A stretch of 64,000 nt of DNA, taken from contig URHG01000001.1 of the NCBI GenBank assembly GCA_900547555.1, positions 1 through 64,000 of the forward strand. The letters are read 5' to 3'. A model generated the notes under the pieces. It was not told the origin of the DNA, did no database searches, and worked only from the letters and a program-made list of their open reading frames with translations. Made by a program: the position numbers and the translations under genes. This document shows, one piece after another, positions 63,328 through 64,000 of the stretch. The stretch is from an uncultured Porphyromonadaceae bacterium (GTDB taxonomy: Bacteria; Bacteroidota; Bacteroidia; Bacteroidales; UBA11471). Positions within the stretch are counted from its first letter, which is position 1, and each line of letters starts with the position of its first letter.

Positions 63328-64000
63328 TTATTTGGGAAGGTTGAAAGTTACACTCAATTCTTTCATCTGCTCGGCACTCATACCATCGGGTTCAAAACCC
63401 ATAGATTTGGCATCGATATAGATTTGAGCCGATTTGCTCAACACATCGACCTGATCGAATGCGTCCATAATATCTTCACCGACTGCACATACACCGTGTT
63501 TTTCCCACAGTACTACATCATAATCGTCGAGCTCTTTGATCGTAGCTTCGGCCAACTCCACCGAACTGGGCATTTTATAAGGAATAATACCCAAACCTCT
63601 CGGACAGAATGCTTTGGTCTCGGGTATCATACTCCACAAAAGATTGGTAAGCACATCTTTTTCAAGGAATTTCGGAGCATGGCTCATAGCCACCAATTCG
63701 ATCGGGTGAGTATGCAAAGAGGCTTTGTAAGTAGAGCCGCGTCCTATAAGCAGGTTATGCATCGACAAGTGAGCCGGCAGTTCCGAGGTTGGTTTCACGA
63801 GATTGTCGGCAATGATTTCATAGCTGGCACAATCGTCGAGAATGCGTATTACCGAACCGTTCTCCATCGGCCAACGGGCAAGGTCGCGCATGCGCTTATT
63901 GGTTCCTTTACAGAAGAAATAGCACCCTTTGATATTGGGCAATGTCGTTCCTATGGAAGTTACAGGTCCGATAGCAGGCATTTTACGGATTTCGTCATCG
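63328..64000 (-). CDS. rhaD: Rhamnulose-1-phosphate aldolase-like class II aldolase, 5' end beyond window
   Basis: Class II aldolase/adducin-fold enzyme splitting L-rhamnulose 1-phosphate into dihydroxyacetone phosphate and lactaldehyde. The frame is open to the window edge (it reads DDEIRK before the internal Met at 63981), so the gene is truncated. Zinc-site histidines appear in ASLHTHPIELVAMSH, with VVLWEKHGVCAVGED as the third ligand region, and the phosphate-binding ICKGTNKRMRD-type segment is present as FFCKGTNKRMRD. It sits upstream of GH105 and GH28, linking rhamnogalacturonan breakdown with rhamnose use. The rest of a rhamnose operon may lie just outside the window. Confidence 0.88.
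   Translation of the reverse strand, partial: DDEIRKMPAIGPVTSIGTTLPNIKGCYFFCKGTNKRMRDLARWPMENGSVIRILDDCASYEIIADNLVKPTSELPAHLSMHNLLIGRGSTYKASLHTHPIELVAMSHAPKFLEKDVLTNLLWSMIPETKAFCPRGLGIIPYKMPSSVELAEATIKELDDYDVVLWEKHGVCAVGEDIMDAFDQVDVLSKSAQIYIDAKSMGFEPDGMSAEQMKELSVTFNLPK

Noticed and set aside
1..64000. tRNA, rRNA, CRISPR array, insertion sequence, prophage or integron
   Set aside because: I looked through the intergenic stretches and the proteins and saw no cloverleaf, no spaced direct repeats, no transposase or integrase and no phage structural gene. A tRNAscan-SE and ISfinder run would settle it.

Overview
The window looks like a chromosomal segment of a gut-type Bacteroidales bacterium, and not Bacteroides itself with any certainty. 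The reasons are two SusC/SusD pairs, many genes preceded by a TAnnTTTG -7 element instead of a Shine-Dalgarno site, a PPi-dependent phosphofructokinase, the propionate-forming Na+-pumping decarboxylase operon, a GadB/GlsA/GadC acid-resistance cluster and one protein with a type IX secretion sorting domain. A family such as Barnesiellaceae would fit, but the species cannot be read from this sequence.

Layout. 1-9.8 kb: the 3' end of a PBP4-type carboxypeptidase gene and a HAD phosphatase (+), PPi-PFK (-), an IscU/NifU-like protein paired with a GGGtGRT protein (+), a T9SS cargo protein and several small membrane or lipoproteins. 9.8-12.4 kb: a four-gene minus-strand unit (PgpA-like phosphatase, GtrA-like, CDP-alcohol phosphotransferase, Aur1-like PAP2 enzyme) resembling the inositol sphingolipid locus of Bacteroidetes. 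12.6-14.9 kb: D-lactate dehydrogenase plus NhaC antiporter. 15.0-16.6 kb: a divergent pectin methylesterase. 16.7-21.5 kb: gadB-glsA and gadC with an odd K+-channel-like gene between them. 21.7-23.8 kb: two coupled transporters. 23.9-28.4 kb: mce-mmdA-oadG-bccp-oadB, the Na+-translocating methylmalonyl-CoA decarboxylase operon of the succinate-propionate route. 28.8-30.7 kb: dnaK. 30.9-35.2 kb: an unknown lipoprotein, a GtrA protein, a candidate rod-shaped ncRNA, two tandem winged-helix genes and a PP2C-like phosphatase. 35.3-38.2 kb: an M16 protease.

38.3-64.0 kb is a pectin-type polysaccharide utilisation region, all on the minus strand. One transcription unit (rhaD-like, GH105, GH28) ends in a strong terminator. 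A second, nine-gene unit follows: (alpha/alpha)6 glycosidase, FAS1 lipoprotein, SusC, SusD, two FAS1 lipoproteins, SusC, SusD and a 1236-residue DUF4450-like glycosidase. The enzymes fit stepwise depolymerisation of (rhamno)galacturonan: outer-membrane binding and import by SusCD, backbone cleavage by GH28, removal of unsaturated uronate by GH105, and L-rhamnose catabolism through the RhaD-type aldolase. No PUL regulator is visible in the window.

The observations most worth a second look are the nested rod-shaped RNA at about 33.68-33.88 kb, the three FAS1 lipoproteins built into a tandem-SusCD operon, the inositol-lipid-like cluster without its synthase, and the K+-channel-like protein with a TVGSN filter inside the GAD cluster. 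I saw no tRNA, rRNA, CRISPR array, insertion sequence or phage gene.
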